Program-made: the position numbers and the translations under genes
Source of the DNA: Microbacterium hydrothermale
GTDB taxonomy: Bacteria > Actinomycetota > Actinomycetes > Actinomycetales > Microbacteriaceae
Length of the DNA stretch: 64,000 nt
Reading direction: 5' to 3'
Assembly: GCF_004854025.1 (NCBI RefSeq)
Contig: NZ_STGM01000002.1
Span: 372,001 to 436,000, forward strand
Notes under the pieces: model-generated
What the model was told of the DNA's origin: nothing
Database searches by the model: none
The model's input: the letters and a program-made list of their open reading frames with translations, nothing else
Shown: positions 60,978 through 64,000 of the stretch, one piece after another
Position numbering within the stretch: position 1 is the stretch's first letter
Layout of the letters: each line of letters starts with the position of its first letter

Positions 60978-62218
60978 CGCGACAGCACGTTCTGCCGCCA
61001 GCCGTCGTCGAGTGCGGGGACCCATTCGGCGGCGAGCTCGCCGTGCGCGTTGCGCGAGAGCTCGTCATACGGCGGCACGACGGGCGAGACCGGCAGGGCG
61101 TCGAAGAGGGCGCGGTCCTCGGCCGACAGGGCGTTCAGGTCGAGCACGGGGAACTGCCCCCACACGTCGGGCTCGGCCTTCTTCGCCTGCTGCTCGGCCG
61201 ACAGGGCGACGTTGGCGACGACCATCGCGCCCGCCGCGGCGTCGGAGTTGACGGGCAGGCCGAGGAAGCTGGCGTTGCCGACCGTTCCGTCCTCGAGCGT
61301 CAGCACCTTGGTCTGCGCGGGGTAGGTGCCGTCGGCGACGAGGCCCGTGAGGGTCGCCGGGCCGTAGGTCATGGTCATGTCGACCTGACGGTCGGCGAAC
61401 AGCTGACCGAGCTCGGTCTCGTTGGCGGGGTAGGTGTCGCCGCCGCGCCAGAGGTTCGGGGCGAGCGTGTCGAGACGGCTCCACAGGGCCGGCGTGAGCT
61501 CGTCGAAGGCGTCCTGCGAGAAGGCCGTGGGCACCTCGTCGGCTCCGCCCGACACGCTCGCGAGGGCTTCGCGCACGAACACCGAGCCGGTGAAGTCCGG
61601 CGGCGCGGGATACGTGAACCGACCGGGGTGGGCGTCGGCCCAGTCGAGCACCCCGGCGAGGGTGGTCGGCGGGTCGGGGATCGCTTCGGCGTTGTACGCC
61701 AGGGTGAACTGCGCCTTGTGCCACGGCGCCTCGCACCCGTCGACGGGGGTGCCGAAATCGGACTGCAGCAGCGGGTCGTCGGCCGAGGTGTTCGCTATCG
61801 ACGGCAGCATCCCGGTCCAGCCGCAGCGCCACGCCCCGGCCTCCTTGCCCGTGCGGAAGTTGTCGCCGTTGACCCACACCAGGTCGACGCTGCCGTCCTC
61901 GCGGCCGGCCTGGAGCTCGGTGAAGACGCGGTTCAGCGCGTCGCGGGTGTCGGTGACGGGAACGCGCTCGAGCGTCACGCCGTACTCCGCGACCGCGGGC
62001 GCGAGCACGTCGTCGATGTAGGCGTTGCCCTGGTCGTCGCCGCCGTACATCCACAGCTGCACGGTCTGACCCTTCGCGGCCGAGAGCACGGCATCCCAGT
62101 CGGCGAACTCCGCCGTGTCGGGGGCCGCGGGCGCGGCGCAGCCGGCGAGGGCGAAGAGGGCGGATGCCGCGGCCACGGTGATCGCGGCGAGACGACGTCG
62201 GTGTCGAAGGGGGGTCAT
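60974..62218 (-). CDS. ABC transporter substrate-binding lipoprotein (YnjB-like)
   Basis: 414 aa. Lipobox LAGC (Cys at about 27). The mature protein resembles the YnjB family of solute-binding proteins (VQLWMYGGDDQGNAYIDDVL near the start, then LVWVNGDNFRTGKEAGAW). In E. coli ynjBCD is linked to an undefined, possibly thiamine-related, substrate. First gene of the importer operon and divergent from the membrane-lipid genes. Confidence 0.9.
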   Translation of the reverse strand: MTPLRHRRRLAAITVAAASALFALAGCAAPAAPDTAEFADWDAVLSAAKGQTVQLWMYGGDDQGNAYIDDVLAPAVAEYGVTLERVPVTDTRDALNRVFTELQAGREDGSVDLVWVNGDNFRTGKEAGAWRCGWTGMLPSIANTSADDPLLQSDFGTPVDGCEAPWHKAQFTLAYNAEAIPDPPTTLAGVLDWADAHPGRFTYPAPPDFTGSVFVREALASVSGGADEVPTAFSQDAFDELTPALWSRLDTLAPNLWRGGDTYPANETELGQLFADRQVDMTMTYGPATLTGLVADGTYPAQTKVLTLEDGTVGNASFLGLPVNSDAAAGAMVVANVALSAEQQAKKAEPDVWGQFPVLDLNALSAEDRALFDALPVSPVVPPYDELSRNAHGELAAEWVPALDDGWRQNVLSR

Positions 62219-62264
62219 GGGGGCTCCTCGGTCGGGACCGGCGACCGCAGGTCGCGTGCGGACT

Positions 62265-62270
62265 TAGGGT
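62265..62270 (+). promoter_or_regulatory. Putative -10 box for the TVP38/CDP-alcohol operon
   Basis: TAGGGT 22 bp before the ATG at 62293, followed by GGAGGG as the ribosome-binding site. Confidence 0.4.
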
Positions 62271-62292
62271 ATGGGGAAGCGGAGGGTGATCG

Positions 62293-62988
62293 ATGGAACC
62301 GAACCGAACCGACGCGCCCGCGCGCGGTGCGATGCGCCGACCCCTTCTCCGTCTGGTGCTTCTCGGTGTCTTCGTCGCCGTCGTCGCAACGGTTGGTTTC
62401 GTCTTCGTCCCGCACGACGTCGAACAGATCCGCGCGTGGTCGACCCAGGTCGGCTGGACGGGTGTCGTGCTGTTCACGCTGCTTTACGCGGCGCTGACGT
62501 TGAGCCCCGCCCCGAAGAACGTCCTCGGCATCGCCGCCGGTCTGGTGTGGGGCTTCCCGGTGGCGTTCGCGATGGTCTACATCGGTGCGCTGCTCGGGGC
62601 CGCGGCATCCTTCCTGATCGGTCGCGCCCTCGGCCGCGAGGCCGTCGAACGCTTCACGGGGGCGCGGGTGGCCCGACTGGATGCCGCGCTCGGGCGCCGC
62701 GGACTCCTCGCGGTGCTGAGCGCCCGGCTCATCCCCGTCATCCCGTTCACGCTCATCAACTACGGCGCCGGCCTGACCTCGGTGCGGCGCCGCGACTACG
62801 CGATCGGCACCGCGGTCGGCATCCTCCCGGGGTCGGCCGCGTACGTGGCGCTCGGCGCGTTCGGGTGGGAGCTGGGTCCCGGGTTCTGGATCGCGCTGGC
62901 CGCGATCGGCGTGCTCGTGATCGGCGGACTCGTCGCGGGGGCGATCGTGCGCCGCCGTCGCGATCAGCGGGGAGCGCCGGATGCTTGA
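62293..62988 (+). CDS. TVP38/TMEM64 (DedA-like) family membrane protein
   Basis: 231 aa with about five to six hydrophobic segments. The family core GAALGAAASFLIGRALGRE-like region appears as LLGAAASFLIGRALGREAV (about 100-118), followed by RLIPVIPFTLINYGAGLT, the characteristic re-entrant motif. Members act as lipid scramblase- or flippase-like proteins. It overlaps the CDP-alcohol phosphatidyltransferase gene by 8 nt, so a joint role in membrane lipid handling is likely. Confidence 0.93.
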   Translation: MEPNRTDAPARGAMRRPLLRLVLLGVFVAVVATVGFVFVPHDVEQIRAWSTQVGWTGVVLFTLLYAALTLSPAPKNVLGIAAGLVWGFPVAFAMVYIGALLGAAASFLIGRALGREAVERFTGARVARLDAALGRRGLLAVLSARLIPVIPFTLINYGAGLTSVRRRDYAIGTAVGILPGSAAYVALGAFGWELGPGFWIALAAIGVLVIGGLVAGAIVRRRRDQRGAPDA

Positions 62989-63607
62989 TCGCACGATGCG
63001 CGCGGTGCTCTCGGGTCCCCTGGATGCCGCGGCCGCGGCCCTCGACCGTCCCGGGATCACGCCCGACCGGCTCACCGTCGCCGGCCTCGTGCTCGCCCTG
63101 GCCTCGGCCGGTGCAGCCGCCGCGCAGTGGTGGGTCGTCGCAGCGGTTCTGTGGCTGCTGTCGCGGGTGGCCGACGGGCTCGACGGCACGCTCGCGCGGC
63201 GGCGGCGGGCGCGCGGAGACGGCGGCGAGAGCGAGGCGGGCGGATTCCTCGACATCGCGGCCGACTTCATCGCCTACGGCGCCGGCGTCTTCGGCGTCGC
63301 GTGGGGCGCGACGGTGGCGTTCGGCATCCCGTGGTGGCCTTTCCTGCTCGTGCTGCTGACGTACTACGTCAACGGCACGGCGTTCCTGGCGTTCTCATCG
63401 ATCGCCGAACGCACGGGCCGCCGCATCGACGACGGGCGGTCGCTGTCGTTCCTCGGGCGCATCGCCGAGGGCACCGAGACGATCGTGGTGCACACCCTCT
63501 GGCTGCTGCTGCCGTTCTGGGCCGGGTGGATCGCCCTCGTGTGGGGCGTGTTCGTGGGGATCAGCGCCGTGCAGCGGGTCGTCGTGGGGTACCGCCTGCT
63601 GCGGTGA
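62981..63607 (+). CDS. CDP-alcohol phosphatidyltransferase family protein
   Basis: 208-aa membrane enzyme. The catalytic motif D-x2-DG-x2-AR-x(n)-G-x3-D-x3-D is present as DGLDGTLARR, then GGFLDIAADF, with a somewhat longer middle than usual (RARGDGGESEAG). It condenses CDP-diacylglycerol or a CDP-alcohol with an alcohol acceptor; the acceptor is not readable. Several membrane helices flank the motif. Confidence 0.93.
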   Translation: MLDRTMRAVLSGPLDAAAAALDRPGITPDRLTVAGLVLALASAGAAAAQWWVVAAVLWLLSRVADGLDGTLARRRRARGDGGESEAGGFLDIAADFIAYGAGVFGVAWGATVAFGIPWWPFLLVLLTYYVNGTAFLAFSSIAERTGRRIDDGRSLSFLGRIAEGTETIVVHTLWLLLPFWAGWIALVWGVFVGISAVQRVVVGYRLLR

Positions 63608-63793
63608 CCGCCGGGGCGCGGCGGCCCCGGGAGCGCGCGACGCCGCGACGGCGTCGACCCGGGTCGGGACGGGCATCAGCCCCGCCGACCTCGGGCCCGC
63701 GCCTCAGCCCGCCGCCGCACGCACCGCAGCCGGCCCGACCCCGCGCGTCAGCCCCGCCGCCGCATGCGCCGCAGTCGGCCCCTCCCCGCCGCG
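63608..63793. repeat. GC-rich tandem repeats of a neighbouring gene's 3' end
   Basis: Units of about 44 bp containing (G/C)TCAGCCC(CG)CCGCCGCA and CGCCGCAG occur at about 63701 and 63745. A third copy at 63791 is the real 3' end of the minus-strand gene. Each unit keeps the reverse-complement stop codon. Confidence 0.65.
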
Positions 63794-64000
63794 TCAGCCC
63801 CGACGCCGCCGCACGCGCCGCAGCAGCCGGATCACCGCGGCGACCGCGCCCGAGCGCAGGGCGCCCTGGGCATCGCGCACGGCGGCGTTCCAGCCGGCAT
63901 CCGAATACGTCGGGTAGGCGTGCAGCACGCCCGCCAGGTCGCGCACCGAGAGACCGCGCGAGACCGCCGTCGACAGCTCCCCGAGCGACTCCCCCGCGCG
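63794..64000 (-). CDS. Pyridine nucleotide-disulfide oxidoreductase, C-terminal fragment
   Basis: The last 68 codons of a gene entering from the right edge. The sequence GLSVRDLAGVLHAYPTYSDA matches the dimerisation domain of the lipoamide dehydrogenase/mercuric reductase family (HAYPTYSD region close to the family His-Pro-T). The C-terminus is basic (RLLRRVRRRRG). Convergent with the CDP-alcohol gene. The FAD domain and redox cysteines lie outside the window. Confidence 0.8.
   Translation of the reverse strand, partial: RAGESLGELSTAVSRGLSVRDLAGVLHAYPTYSDAGWNAAVRDAQGALRSGAVAAVIRLLRRVRRRRG

Overview
The window reads as chromosomal DNA of a very GC-rich actinobacterium. GC-biased third codon positions, many GTG starts, four-base ATGA/GTGA operon overlaps, TAnnnT -10 boxes placed directly in front of start codons, and a very frequent GGATGCC/GGCATCC heptamer all fit Microbacteriaceae, most likely Microbacterium. 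The genus is inferred from style, not from a marker gene. No rRNA, tRNA, CRISPR array, integrase or transposase was seen.

Layout. (1) 1-3955, minus strand: a fructan/sucrose-type operon of a GH32-like hydrolase, a sugar-binding lipoprotein and two permeases, the last cut by the window edge. (2) 4078-15514: a nitrogen-heterocycle catabolic block with a MocA-like nucleotidyltransferase diverging from XdhC, two amidohydrolases, a cupin-XRE regulator, a flavin/2Fe-2S reductase, a NitT/TauT-type ABC transporter, a PCMH flavoprotein and a creatininase-family hydrolase. No molybdenum hydroxylase or Rieske oxygenase partner is present in the window. (3) 15780-24170: a mixed stretch with an MFS exporter, a Pro/Thr-rich surface protein, an AtzA-like amidohydrolase, an esterase, a PNPOx-like protein, an SDR, a CMD-family protein and an M20 peptidase. 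(4) 25001-32362: a polar amino-acid ABC transporter, three GNAT acetyltransferases, a sarcosine-oxidase-like flavoprotein and an LLM flavoprotein. (5) 32799-45582: two divergent operons. On the minus strand are a GlcD-like dehydrogenase, a Dpp-type peptide ABC transporter and an aminotransferase; on the plus strand are two LLM monooxygenases and an FAD/NAD(P)-binding protein. Together they look like one uptake-and-cleavage pathway. (6) 45857-47326: a solitary radical SAM protein of unknown function.

(7) About 47.4-58.1 kb is a candidate genomic island. It is visibly richer in A/T and poor in the GGATGCC heptamer. It carries a PucR-type regulator, two adjacent HSL-family esterases, a polyol dehydrogenase, an Frc/Rbs-type sugar ABC transporter whose permease is frameshifted, and a PfkB kinase. 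Two near-identical perfect palindromes (47983 and 56816) bracket this module. The island also holds small membrane genes, a truncated lipoprotein and a possible gene remnant. (8) 58235-64000: an YnjBCD-like ABC transporter, a TVP38/DedA-like membrane protein overlapping a CDP-alcohol phosphatidyltransferase, and the C-terminus of a pyridine nucleotide-disulfide oxidoreductase.

The most unusual signals lie between genes. Nearly every gap after an operon holds a long-armed imperfect inverted repeat, and there are at least eight sequence families, several present in two to five copies. Two genes also have tandem copies of their own 3' ends just downstream.
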